In this document: piece by piece, positions 12,601 to 21,929 of the stretch
How the letters are laid out: the number at the start of each line of letters is the position of its first letter
How positions within the stretch are numbered: position 1 is the stretch's first letter
Source of the DNA: Imbricaverruca yamaguchii
Lineage: Eukaryota; Arthropoda; Thecostraca; Neoverrucidae
Length of the DNA stretch: 64,000 nucleotides
Assembly: GCA_034440575.1 (NCBI GenBank)
Contig: JAOTOL010001088.1
Location: forward strand, 148,501-212,500
Reading direction: 5' to 3'
Notes under the pieces: model-generated
What the model saw: the letters and a program-made list of their open reading frames with translations, nothing else
Databases searched by the model: none
What the model was told of the DNA's origin: nothing
Made by a program: the position numbers and the translations under genes

Positions 12601-15600
12601 TTCGGTCTTTACATTATCATCATTAACACATTCCGCTACCCAGTGGTATTTTTTAATCACTTCTCGATTAATTAATGTACACTATTATTGGCTTCCTTCT
12701 GCGTTATAGTTGGTTTTCGCGTCTTTAGCCCGTGCCCACCACTCCACGGTAAATTAACTTCAGGACGCTGGCTCACCCTGGAACGTTAACAACTTCAGAA
12801 CCGCAACCCGGGGAGCCGGACCTCATGTAAAAACGCAAACATCAGCGGCTGCTCGCTCAACTCTTGCTGCTTTTCTTCTCACATCGGCGATCACTATTCT
12901 CTTTTAATAAGTCTGCAATGGGTCTCGGAAGACCTGCTTGTTTAAACAACCTGCCATCGCCCTTTTCTAGTGCCCGATTACACCCAACTCATGACCACCA
13001 CCATGATTTACAATGGCATTTGACCACTGCGGCTGGCAAAATCAACAGACACCTATCAGAGAACGCGGCCGCGAACCACTTCGCCATCACAAGCACAGAG
13101 TGCAACAGCACATGGGAGGACCACAGTGGCCCACCAGGCCCGACCCGGCGCTCTGAAGAGCAGGCCGCCGGCTGACCTGGTCGCCGTCGATGGCGTAGTA
13201 GACGGCCGACTGCAGCCGGTCGCTGCTCCGCTGGTCGGCGCCGCCCTGCTCGAACGGGCTGCTGTACTTGCCGCGCTGCTCGCAGTTCTGGTTGTGTGGG
13301 CCCGGCCAGCACATGCGCGCCTCCACGTCGATCCGCGCGCCGTGCTTCAGCAGCATCTCCACACAGTCCTCGTACCTGGCACAGCGGACAGCTCTCGTAC
13401 TCCGCGTGCTGGCAGCGCTAGGTGCTGTGATGCGCGATCTGTGCACCACGTGGTACCAGAAACGCCTGCGCACCGTTCAGGTACCTGTGGTACCAGCACT
13501 ACATGTGGATATTGCTGGCACCTTGACTAGGTGTAATGGGGGATGGTTCATCGACAGCCCCTGCAACGCATGTATGGATAAGCCATTTTGGAGGGAAGGC
13601 TGACAGCCGTACCCGACTGGCAGCCGTCCTTCCAATATCGGCGAAGTTCACTGCCTGCACAGAAGCGCTGCCATGAATGGTGAGGTGGGGCGGAAGTGGT
13701 AAAAGCTGGCTTAAGTAGCCTAACCTAACCCCAGGTTCCATCAGGCGTTCATCGTTCCGAGTGGAGGACAGGGCACTAGGGCATTATCCCCAGTGCTCCT
13801 ATCTAGTTCTTGGACAATTCACTTAGTCACTGGGTTACCAAGAGTATGCAAACACTGAAATTTCTCCCGTGACACCAGCACTGCACTTGACCAACAATCT
13901 TCATGTCGCAGCGCAAAAATAGCATCCTCATGGGGCAGGTGCATCGTAGAGAAGGCGTCCGACAAGGACTGTGACACATGCAAGATGGGATAGACAATCA
14001 TGGTCCCAGCATTTGAGAGCCTCTAGCCACTTGAGTGGGACAGAGACATGGGGACTTCTGGGAGCGAAACAATATACTAATTGACGTCCATACAGATAAA
14101 CGCGACCCACTGCGGCACAATACAAGAACATTGCACAACTATGCAAGACACCAAACCCAGCTGGGCATTGCGGGTTTTGATCAGGATAATGCTTTTCTTT
14201 TGGTTGGTTGGCTATTTATTTTAAGACACATAGACTGTTGAATCATGTAGCGTCGCCAATCTCTCACGCCGATTGGTCGCGGGCGAAGAGTAGCAACAGG
14301 TGAGACTCGAACCCACAACATTTCGATTGTGAGACGAGCAACCTACCCCTAGACTACTCGTCCCCAATGCTTTTCTTTTTGGCACTGGTTTACACAAAGC
14401 GTAGAATCTTCGGTTACGATCCGCACAAAGGACAAGAGGACAAGAACAACAGGGCAAGGTAACAAAAGGTGCACCTATGAAGAACAATATTTACATCAGT
14501 GGACAATACAAACCTGTTACATGTACCATTCACACTTTCTTGAATGGTGTACCTGAAATTTTACATGTGGCACCGTCACTTGAGAAATGTCCCGATGAGA
14601 CATGCCGGGCACACTAGTTTCGCCAGACTATTCAAGCCAGACGGGAGGTGGTATTTCTCCGAGTGGAGCCGGCAGCTGTGTCGCGCAGCACCCACCCCTT
14701 CAGACAGGCGATGTGCAGCGGCAGGGAGCACACGCCGCGGTTCACGTCCAGGTTGCGCGACAGGATCCACCGCGTCATGTCCAGGTTGTTGATGCCGACA
14801 CACTTCTGCAGCAGGTTGTAGCCCTCCTCGTTGTGGACCTGCAGGATGTTCTCACCCTGCGGACCGTCGACCCGACACCAGTCAGTCTCCAGTCACAGTC
14901 TGCGCTCACACTCGGGGCACGCACTTAGCCGGCCCCGTGGTCAGTGCTGGCGGCAATTCGCGCGTACTGAACAGTCGAGTGTCGAGAAACCACCCAGGTA
15001 CCCCGACTGGGAGGACATCACACGTGACCGCGACCACACAGTCGAGCGTCGAGAAACCACCCAGGTACACTGACTGGGAGGACATCACAGGTGACCGAGA
15101 CCACACAGTCGAGTGTCGAGAAACCACCCAGGTACCCCGACTGGGAGGACATCACACGTGACCGCGACCACACAGTCGAGCGTCGAGAAACCACCCAGGT
15201 ATCCCGACTAGGAGGACATCACACGTGACCGAGACCACACAGTCGAGCGTCGAGAAACCGCCCAGGTATCCCGACTAGGAGGACATCACACGTGACCGAG
15301 ACCACACAGACGAGCGTCGAGAAACCGCCCAGGTATCCCGACTAGGAGGACATCACACGTGACCGAGACCACACAGACGAGCGTCGAGAAACCGCCCAGG
15401 TATCCCGACTGGGAGGACATCACACGTGACCGAGACCACACAGTCGAGGGTCGAGAAACCGCCCAGGTACACCGACTAGGAGGACATCACACGTGACCGA
15501 GACCACACAGTCGAGCGTCGAGAAACCGCCCAGGTATCCCGACTAGGAGGACATCACACGTGACCGAGACCACACAGACGAGTGTCGAGAAGCCACCCAG

Positions 15601-18391
15601 GCACACCGACTGGGAGGACATCACACGTGACCGAGACCACACAGTCGAGCGTCGAGAAACCACCCAGATACACCGACTAGGAGGACATCACACGTGACCG
15701 AGACCACACAAGCGAGTGTCGAGAAACCGCCCAGGTACCCCGACTGGGAGTACATCACACGTGACCGCGACCACATATTGTCTACTTTCTGGCATAAAGA
15801 CTGGATGCAGTCAGACTACCGACGCATGGCATCTTCGGAGGAAACAGGGGCCGTTTCTGGCGGAGATCGGCAATGTCGGCACGTCGGCAGTTACGCTCAC
15901 GTCAAAGGTAGCTGTATAATCCCCTCTTGCACGCCACCACCCGACCGGCCTACCGCACCGCGCAATCAGGGAGCCATATGGCCACCAGTCAAGGTCATTT
16001 GGTCGTGTAGGTCACAACGCCCAAGGAAATATTATGTGTGCACTCGTCCTTTTCGAAACACAACTCCAGAAAGGCACGCTATTTCCATGAAGAGCCTTTG
16101 GTTCTTTTACGACGCATTCAACTACTAGATCATACAGGGTCGCCGACCTCTCACGCCGATTGGTCGCGGGTGGACTCCGTAATCCCGACGGTTGCGGGAT
16201 TCGAACCCACGATCTTGCCATCAAGAATCCAACATCCTATCGACTGAGTTACCGCGGCACGGTATTTCCAGTGCCGTTTAACCCGTTCCGTTTCGGGGAG
16301 GGAGGGGGAGGGGGGGGACCTGAACCGCTCCCTCAGGTATTTCGCGGAGAGTGGACGAATAGCGCGCGGTAGCTCGCCCAAATTTGGCTTACCTTTTCCC
16401 ACATAAATTTGGCATACTGATTCAAAATTTTGAAGTCAGGTCATCTGGGGTCAACGAGTTAGTAAGGGTCAAGTGAGGTCACCTCTAAAAAAGTTCAACC
16501 AGTCACGCTTTAACGGATACAGATATTCCAATGAAACTTTCAGCGTTTGCTTATCTTTAGGGATGCAACAAAACGCACGAGTGTTTTTTTCGTTTTTGAC
16601 TGCATATAAATTTTGCGTATTTGCCAAATTGCAGGTCAAATAGAGGATTTTGGCTAAAGTAAGCATTACAACGTTTTCTCGGTCTGCTCTACCCACTGGA
16701 AAAGGAAAATCAAAGAAAACTTAAAAACTCAATATTTTGAACTTTCAAAAAACAATTTTTTTTGGGCCAAAATAAATTAAAGCCCTGATTAAAGCTCTTT
16801 TTCTCATTCCAAATAATTTTTTTTCATATGTTCTCGAAAATGAACTCCCAGAGCCAAAAACATAATGTAAGTCGTGAAACGTCGTGAAAATCTAGACCCC
16901 GGTGACGTCACTTTTTGGGGAAAATTGTTTTGGGGGTGCACTCGGACCCTACTCGTCGAGCGCTTTCCGATGACACCCCTTTCGTTTTCGTGCAATGCTT
17001 AGTTTGGATTTTAGAGGAGGGGTTGCTAACCGCCCACCCCCCGAGACGGGGTGTGAGGATCCGACCGGAAAGACAGAAAGGGTTAAGGCCGTTCACCAAA
17101 CTGGACGTCAGGTTGACCCTTTCCGCTTATAATTCACTAATTAGCTAATTAGGACGCTGCAACGAAATTCAGCGTCAATCTGTGTTCCTGAGACTGGATT
17201 GCCTGGAAAAATAGAGCCTTCGAATGGTAGTATTGGCGAATTTGTGCTTTACGGCGCGTCAACTGCATTGGTCATTTTGCGCCCATTAAAGCTTTCGGAG
17301 ATTATTTTGTGCTTACGAAACAAGGTCAGCACATCGATCTCGCCGGACCCTTGACCTATGGGTCAAAATGCAGCAGCTCGTATATCGCACCAAAGATGCG
17401 GGACATACCGAGATACTAAGCAAGATTACGCTGGACATTTTAAGAATATATCTGTTATTGTTCGAAACGGGCAACAAGGTGAAAGTTTTTTTTGTCGATT
17501 AAAAAATTAGCGCCAAAACTAACCTGGAATGTGAGCTGGTAATCCAAAGTGCAAGAAATTGTACCAATCGTGAGATCCCATCACGTGCAACACATTGGTT
17601 TTGTCTCTTGTTGCTACGGATCACGTGACTGTCGTTGCGTGCCACACCATTGCCATGGAACATGCCACTATCATTCCATGCCATGCAATTGGCATGGAAC
17701 ATGTCACTGTCGTTCCGTGCCATGCCATTCTCCTAAGCTGTTTGGGCGCTAGGGGCTTGCAGCAAACCTACAATGGAAGGCGGAAAAATTCAGTGCGCAG
17801 AGGAGTGCTGACATCGTATTGGAAAGTGTCGGAGGTTACAAGAGGCCACCGAGAAGACACTGCCCCCCTCAGCACATGTCAACAGGTGCACTACACATAC
17901 AATACCCACCACGCGGGAGCACTGCTCTCAGCTCATTCGACAGGCAATCGCGGTCAACTCTGTCGATCTGTTACCGACACATACACTGCTTACTGCGGCT
18001 TTGGGTGAGTTAACCTAATCCGGTCGCGCTGCCCACACAGCAACCCTACTTGAAAACACACCGCAGTATCACACACGCGCGCACATCAGCAGCTCGTGGC
18101 ACGGACGAATGACCCAGCTAGCTAAGCTGCAGGCCGAGCGCGCAGTCTCGCGCTCCACCGACAGCCGTCCGATGGGCGGCGCGCCGCCCCCGCCCTCACC
18201 CAGTCCCAGCCACTCGCCTTGTTGATCTGACTGAGCACAGGCTGCAGGCGCTGCGCCACCAGACGTCGGTTGGCGCGCAGCGCGTCGAACACGAACCGGA
18301 TGTTGGTGGACGTCTGCTCGCTCAGCTGGCGGTGGTTCGAGTTGAGCAGCGCGCTGCCCGACTGGAAGAAGCTCGACAACAGGTTGCCCAT
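2755..18391 (-). CDS. Ankyrin-repeat and SOCS-box (ASB-type) protein, 8 exons, 678 aa
   Basis: Assembled by eye from the join 18391-18200, 14856-14696, 13375-13177, 12368-12238, 8759-8612, 8128-7995, 6502-6326, 3649-2755 (minus strand). All introns are GT-AG and every phase agrees, giving 2037 nt and 678 residues. The start ATG has the context GCCGCCATGG. The protein begins MGNLLSSFF (an N-myristoylation-like MGxxxS) and continues with divergent ankyrin repeats (for example PLHIACLKGYEDCVEMLL, TPLHALI, LLQYGLDPNV, LLQHGADPNV). It ends at residues 637-678 in a SOCS box: an Elongin-BC box with L640 and C644 (LKQIC), then a Cullin-5-type box LPLPPQL from residue 663. The family role is substrate receptor of an ECS (Elongin BC-Cul5-Rbx2) ubiquitin ligase; the substrate is unknown. 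It is longer than many ASB proteins (about 300-600 aa). I cannot assign a vertebrate ASB number. Codons are strongly GC-ending. An extra exon in intron 1 cannot be excluded. Confidence 0.88.
3650..5338. other. Intron 7 of the ASB-type gene, unique part
   Basis: Ordinary sequence with stops in all frames. No transposon hallmark or RNA gene is seen. The weak open frames at 4158-4652 on both strands are GC-rich but match nothing I recognise. Confidence 0.5.
5339..6325 (+). repeat. 67-bp minisatellite with intron-like units (about 15 copies)
   Basis: The array lies in intron 7, ending against the exon 7 donor. On the plus strand each unit reads CTG/GTGAGC (donor-like), CTGAC (branch-point-like), a pyrimidine-rich stretch with TCTCCCTCCC, then CTCCCACAG (acceptor-like) and 11 nt CCTGCTCTCTG before the next donor. 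For example, GT at 5485 to AG at 5540 gives a 56-nt intron-like segment, then 11 nt from 5541 to 5551. On the gene's strand each unit carries GTCAGAGC, resembling the real exon 7 donor GTCAGTGC. Units at the exon-proximal end are shortened and diverged. Confidence 0.95.
6326..6502 (-). CDS. ASB-type gene exon 7
   Basis: The acceptor is GTACCAG/GTACGCG and the donor is GAGTTCAG/GTCAGTGC. It encodes a charged linker (YALEEGRYGYDHEPPPWTKW) and an ankyrin repeat (LHLVRYLLQNGAAPSINQQG, NSALACVLRHVRDWEF). The first intronic bases after the donor are the seed-like partial unit of the 67-bp minisatellite that fills this end of intron 7. Confidence 0.87.
6503..7576. other. Intron 6 of the ASB-type gene, unique part
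   Basis: Mostly ordinary, moderately AT-rich sequence between the exon 7 acceptor and the 73-bp array. No gene or mobile-element hallmark is seen. Confidence 0.5.
7577..7850. repeat. 73-bp minisatellite, 4 copies (intron 6)
   Basis: Units start with GACCAGATCAGGG at 7577 and 7650, then every 73 bp. Each contains CACCCCTGACCGGATAAA and GGCTGGGACCCGGCCGCG. Copies are nearly identical, so the array is young. It ends about 145 bp before the exon 6 donor. Confidence 0.93.
7995..8128 (-). CDS. ASB-type gene exon 6
   Basis: The acceptor is TCTGCAG/GTGTTC and the donor is ATAGTCAG/GTCAGAGC. It encodes VFLLGKKTVSDTLCTAKLLL and the ankyrin turn DSLGNTPLHALIV. It ends two bases into a codon completed by exon 7. 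Confidence 0.86.
8381..8545. repeat. 57-bp minisatellite, 3 copies (intron 5)
   Basis: The unit GCTCGACACCAGCTCCCCCA... starts at 8381, 8438 and 8495, with partial matches upstream. It fills much of the 483-nt intron 5 and ends about 65 nt from the exon 5 donor. On the gene's strand it is G-rich (GGTGGTGGGGGAGC). Confidence 0.92.
8612..8759 (-). CDS. ASB-type gene exon 5
   Basis: The acceptor is CTCGGCAG/GTCGGA and the donor is CACGTG/GTTAGT, ending in phase 0. It encodes SDEINQCYDEYYPIHQAAL and LIACGADTLVR, typical ankyrin elements, then MTLLHV. The acceptor has almost no pyrimidine tract. The 3.3-kb intron-4 minisatellite begins only about 15 nt upstream of it. Confidence 0.87.
8775..12115. 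repeat. 3.3-kb CAGTAGTCAGCAGTAGTCGG minisatellite (intron 4)
   Basis: Nearly the whole of intron 4 is a hierarchical array of short related units (GTCAGCAGTA, GTCGGCGGTCGGCAGTA, GTCGACAGTA) in varying order. On the gene's strand it reads as runs of CTGAC, CTACTGAC and CCGAC. It starts about 15 nt upstream of the exon 5 acceptor and ends about 120 nt from the exon 4 donor. No open frame or gene lies within it. Confidence 0.97.
12238..12368 (-). CDS. ASB-type gene exon 4
   Basis: The acceptor is CTGCTGCAG/GTAGAG and the donor is TCAGAGAG/GTGCGT. It encodes VEILELLTQQG followed by an ankyrin helix-turn-helix with RPLLHIACERGAWNCVQYL. It ends two bases into an arginine/serine-region codon completed by exon 5. 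Confidence 0.87.
12369..13176. other. Intron 3 of the ASB-type gene
   Basis: Unique, AT-richer sequence between exons 4 and 3. No repeat array or mobile element is recognised. Confidence 0.5.
13177..13375 (-). CDS. ASB-type gene exon 3
   Basis: The acceptor is GTGCCAG/GTACGAG and the donor is GACCAG/GTCAGC, ending in phase 0. It encodes the second half of an ankyrin repeat (YEDCVEMLLKHGARIDVEAR), then a Cys/Gln-rich insertion (CWPGPHNQNCEQRGKY) and the next ankyrin helix (QSAVYYAIDGDQ). Confidence 0.87.
14202..14365 (-). repeat. tRNA-derived SINE (copy 2) with perfect 14-bp target duplication
   Basis: On the minus strand it has an A box-like TAGTCTAGGGGTAGG, a B box GGTTCGAGTCT, then the shared core CGCGACCAATCGGCGTGAGAG and an AATAAATAGCC tail. 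It is flanked by AATGCTTTTCTTTT at 14188-14201 and 14366-14379. It lies in intron 2 of the ASB-type gene, in the same orientation as the gene. Confidence 0.92.
14696..14856 (-). CDS. ASB-type gene exon 2
   Basis: The acceptor is CCGCAG followed by GGTGAGAAC and the donor is AAGGG/GTGGGT, ending two bases into a codon. It encodes GENILQVHNEEGYNLLQKCV followed by the first half of an ankyrin repeat ending SLPLHIACLKG. That repeat is completed in exon 3 (YEDCVEMLLKHGARID), which supports the join. A 67-bp minisatellite starts about 125 nt upstream of the acceptor. Confidence 0.85.
14981..15780. repeat. 67-bp minisatellite, about 12 copies (intron 1)
   Basis: The unit GTCGAGAAACCACCCAGGTA... starts at 14981, 15048, 15115 and onward. 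It contains CGACTGGGAGGACATCACAC and the E-box CACGTGACC. Although also 67 bp, it is unrelated in sequence to the intron-7 array. It lies close upstream of the exon 2 acceptor in the gene's orientation. Confidence 0.95.
16088..16255 (-). repeat. tRNA-derived SINE (copy 3) with 15-bp target duplication
   Basis: On the minus strand it has an A box-like TAACTCAGTCGATAGG, a perfect B box GGTTCGAATCC, the shared core CGCGACCAATCGGCGTGAGAG, and the tail GTTGAATGCGTCGTAAAA. It is flanked by GGCACGCTATTTCCA (16073-16087) and GGCACGGTATTTCCA (16256-16270), one mismatch. The tRNA-like head differs from that of copy 2. Confidence 0.9.
16282..17082 (+). mobile_element. TTAA-bounded MITE, piggyBac-like (copy A)
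   Basis: Bounded by TTAA at 16278-16281 and 17083-17086. Ends are CCCGTTCCGTTTCGGGG on the left and ...CAGAAAGGG on the right. Internal sequence (GAAGTCAGGTCATCTGGGGT, TTTCGCGGAGAGTGGACGAA, the CATATAAATTTTGCGTATTT region) recurs in copies B, C and D. It has no transposase. TTAA targets and CCC...GGG termini are characteristic of piggyBac elements; the family assignment is inference. It lies in intron 1. Confidence 0.8.
17083..18199. other. Remainder of intron 1; 45-bp CATGCCA repeats at 17580-17730
   Basis: Ordinary sequence, with roughly three degenerate copies of a GCCATTGCCATGGAACATG unit near 17640-17720. No exon is recognised, though a small missed exon cannot be excluded. Confidence 0.4.
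18200..18391 (-). CDS. ASB-type gene exon 1 (residues 1-64)
   Basis: The exon starts at the ATG of GCCGCCATGG and runs to CTGG followed by donor GTGAGG, ending in phase 0. A GC-AG donor (AAG/GCGAGT) six codons earlier would also keep phase 0. Residues 1-9 read MGNLLSSFF; Gly2 and Ser6 fit an N-myristoylation motif. The rest is predicted helical, with no ankyrin repeat. Exon 2 follows after a 3.3-kb intron. Confidence 0.78.
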
Positions 18392-18446
18392 GGCGGCGGG
18401 GCGGCGCGCGCGCCGCCGACACCGGCGCCCTGCGGGCACACGTAGA
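18392..18446 (-). promoter_or_regulatory. GC/CpG-rich 5' flank of the ASB-type gene
   Basis: Immediately upstream of the start codon lies a block rich in GCGC and CCGCC, reading GCGGCGGGGCGGCGCGCGCG on the plus strand. It is compatible with a 5' UTR or CpG promoter. No TATA box is evident and the transcription start is not determined. Confidence 0.4.
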
Positions 18447-18675
18447 GGTCGGGTCATCGGGGAGCTACACTTCGGGTACACACGGAGGTCGTCAGGTCAG
18501 GTCATCGGGGAGCTACTGTGGGTATACGGGGAGGTCGTCAGGTTATGTCATCAGGGAGCTACGTTATGGATACACCCGGAGGTCGTCAGGTCAGGTCATC
18601 AGGGTGCTACATTGTGGGCATTCAGGGAGGTCATCAGGTCAGGTCATCAGAGAGCTACATTGTGGGAATACAGTG
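18447..18675. repeat. About 45-bp minisatellite upstream of the ASB-type gene
   Basis: About five copies of GGTCGTCAGGTCAGGTCATC followed by GGGAGCTACATTGTGGGTAT. One more copy lies at 18868-18920, so the SINE at 18677-18859 sits between units. The array occupies the probable 5' flank of the gene. Confidence 0.85.
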
Positions 18676-18676
18676 A

Positions 18677-18859
18677 CGTATTTTTTATTTACTGCGTGGT
18701 TTACGACGCACTGCATGCTCAATTACGGCTAATGGCGCCGCCCACACTGTTTCGCTGGTAGGCTGCTGCACTAGGAATTGTTCCGAGTGGCACGAGTGTT
18801 GAACACGGGACCTTTGGTGCCCGGAGCTCAACACCCTGACAGCTCGGCCATCTCCGCCC
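18677..18859 (-). repeat. SINE with tRNA-Leu/Ser-like head (copy 4)
   Basis: On the minus strand the head has GATGGCCGAGCTGTCAGGG (A-box region) and a degenerate B box GTGTTCAACAC. The 3' part GGGCGGCGCCATTAGC...GTGCGTCGTAAACC and AATAAAAAAT tail match copy 1, and the GCGTCGTAAA segment matches copy 3. No clear target duplication was found. Confidence 0.7.
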
Positions 18860-18920
18860 CAATAGACACATGGGAGGTCGTCTGGCTAGGTCATCAGGGA
18901 GCCACATTGTGGGTATATAT

Positions 18921-20480
18921 GGTAACTGTCAGGTGGCAGGGCAGTCGCACTTTGGCATGGCTGGTAACACTATTATGATGTTTTCGTCGCCCAGAACATT
19001 ACCCTCCCCGGATCTTTTCATTTTACATCCTCTAGTACAGACTGTGATGCTTTGCGACAGTGGAAGTGTTCCACTGAATTGCTCTTAGATAAAATGCTCA
19101 TCATTTGGATTATGAATCACAGACTTTCATCGAAAAGGTACGCTATACTTTGTAAGACAACTACCGTTACACACAGTGACACGAGAACGGTCTCCAAGGT
19201 TGGGTGGGAGAGGGCGAGGGGAGAATAATTATCTTGAAGTTGATTATTGCCATGCAACACCCATAGGGTTATTAATATACTCTTTCAAAGTTGTGTGTGT
19301 GTGGGGTGGGGGAGCTGCGCCATCTGTCTTCCCCTCCCCCAGGCCCCCGCGCCATTGGTCACACCATCCATCGTTGGACTTGGTATGCTTCACATCCCAT
19401 TCACCAGTGTTCATGCAAAAAGGTAGATATCACAGGTCCGGAAGTGCACAACGTGAGAGCCGCAGACAATAAATCTTCCTCTCAAATCGGACAACACTGA
19501 CATTATCCTCTTCGAATCCAGAACTCGGAAATATCACTCCAACTTTGGTGCAGGGGATGTTGCCAGGGGCAGGATAAATCGCGTAAAGGCGGGAACGTGC
19601 GCAGATGCCCATGTGGTGGAACACACTGGGTGCAGGTGGAGATCGCAATGTGGCGGGACAGTCACATGGTGGGGACCTGGGGTCATCGCGTACAATTAGT
19701 CGCCAGGTGAACATGGTGCCGGGTGGCCAGGCAGTCTTAACCATCCCCAAATATCACACACTTCCACAAGACAGCAGCACGTGCTGTCATTGCTTTTGCA
19801 GGTGTAAGGGATAATTGGCACCAAGCAACATTCTCCGTTGCCTCTCACCTGATTTTTTCGCAACCTTATATCCGAATTACTTGCTTCGCCACATCAGCCA
19901 GTCAATATTGTCAATATATCAAAATGTGCATCTTGATGTAGTGGTGTAGACAACTCGGACAACATACTTGGTAAAGACAATGGCCGTCAAAAAATAATAA
20001 TCTGGACAGCTAAGGATGTCACGTAACGTCCATTAAGCAACCGGTCGTTTGATTTGCTTACAGCATGAAAAGTGTGGAATCACGAATATTTCATCTCAAC
20101 ATCGCATTTACAGCAATACCTTAACACACAATATCAATCTAAATTGCGCAAAAACTGAAATACAAATTTAACTGACAACAGCTCACCATACAGGGCAGCT
20201 CGCCGACCAGTCAGATAACATGAATGCATGTCACAGACCATAGACCAGACCACACATCACAGAGATCACAGGCCATGGCCACCATGTTACAGACCCCAGC
20301 ACGATCACAGACCAGGAGGGGGATATCCGACCGCTGTGCCCGATGTTTCCGGCACAAGTGCACGGTCAGCAGCTGGTCGGTTCACAGCATCACAGGGGCC
20401 TCAATGAAGCGCTGTCGACCGGCGAGACGCTAATTCAATTACAACCTGCAATGTCGAACGGAGGGTGCCGGTGCAGCGGG
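18921..20480. other. No gene recognised
   Basis: Ordinary intergenic sequence. Short open frames on both strands have no recognisable domain. Confidence 0.4.
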
Positions 20481-20489
20481 AACACAACA

Positions 20490-20715
20490 CAGCTGAGAAC
20501 ACCTCACAGAGATGTGGGTACCTCACAGAGCTGTGGGTACCTCACAGAGCTGATAATACCTCACAGAGCTGTGGGTACCTCCCAGAGCTGAGAATATCTC
20601 ACAGAGATGTGGGTACCTCCCAGAGCTGTGGGTACCTCCCAGAGCTGAGAATACCTCACATAGATGTGGGTACCTCAAAGAGCTGTGGGTATCTCACAGA
20701 GCTATGTGTACCTCC
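20490..20715. repeat. 19-bp CACAGAGCTGTGGGTACCT minisatellite
   Basis: About a dozen copies of a 19-bp unit (CACAGAGCTG, TGGGTACCT), several carrying GGTACC. Confidence 0.9.
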
Positions 20716-21150
20716 ACACCAGCAGTGATGAGTACCTCCACACCAGCTGTGGTACCTCTACACCAGCTGCAATGGGTACCTTCACCCTGGCTGTGATGAG
20801 TACCACCACACCAGCTGTGATGTGTACCTTCACACCAGCTGTGATGGGTACCACCACATCGGCTATGATTGTACCTTCACACCAGCAATGATGAGTACCA
20901 ACACACCAGCTGTGGTACCTCTACACCAGCTGCAATGGCTACCTTCACCCTGGCTGTGATGGGTACCACCACACTGACTGTGATGTGTACCTTCACACTG
21001 GCTGTGATTTGTACCTTCACACCGGCTGTGATGTGTACCTTCACACCGGCTGTGGTGGGTACCACCACATCGGCTATGATGTGTACCTTCACACCAGCAG
21101 TGATGGGTACCTCCAAACCAGCAGTGATGGGTACCTTTTACACTGACTAT
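20716..21150. repeat. 24-bp GGTACC minisatellite
   Basis: About 17 copies of units such as ACACCAGCTGTGATGGGTAC with CTTCAC or CACCAC, each around 24 bp. The 24-bp period is codon-compatible and creates a 190-aa frame that is judged an artefact. Confidence 0.9.
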
Positions 21151-21925
21151 GCTATAATGAGTACATCAAAGACAGCCGTCATGGGGGGCCTCTGCACTGA
21201 CTATAGTTATGGCAGGCAACTCAATGCCAGATGTAGCAGGCATCCCAGTGTTCTGGAACTCCAAACCCCATGTGGAAACCAACATGTAATATATACATAT
21301 TCTGGCTACCTGGGCAGTGTTGGCTTCCTTAATTGGCTTGTATTACATCTAACAATGTCACTAGATCTAATTGCAAAGGGTAATTCTAACTTCACCACAT
21401 CTTATATTATCATCAATGTCAGACCATTTTGTGATAATTGATATTGAACAATGTCATTTTACGACCGTCCTGCCAACTTTTCCAATGACACAGCATTTTT
21501 GAAGTTGCAGCCAAACATCCTCCACCATACAAAAATTATGAACATTGCTATGGGAGCTGTTTGTACACCAGCTATGGTAGGCACCTCCAGGATATTTGGC
21601 ATTCATGCCACCAAAGGCATTCATGCTGCAGTGTCTGGTCCCCATGGGGGTAGGGGCTTGCAGATTGCAGATGTGAACAAACTGAGATGAAAGATGTCCA
21701 AGAAAAGAGAAATATCAGGAAACCTTTTGGAAAAATGCAGTCCCGAATTTGCCATCCAGAATATTGTACAGTCTAGAAAACCATCATGTCCCTGTTCTCT
21801 CTGGGTATCATAATGATTTGGGCTGAGGCTAAATATTCCTATGAACAGTCAACACACGACCAAACCGCCAAGTTTGGCTATGCAAAGAACTGCCAAATTT
21901 CCGACATTGTTGGTTGACTGTCTCA
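21151..21925. other. No gene recognised
   Basis: AT-richer unique sequence. No domain, repeat or RNA gene is seen. Confidence 0.4.
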
Positions 21926-21929
21926 TTAA

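Noticed and set aside
14202..16255. Functional tRNA genes, because of good A and B boxes
   Set aside because: Both sit inside SINEs with target duplications and a shared non-tRNA body; anticodon and acceptor stems do not fold cleanly.
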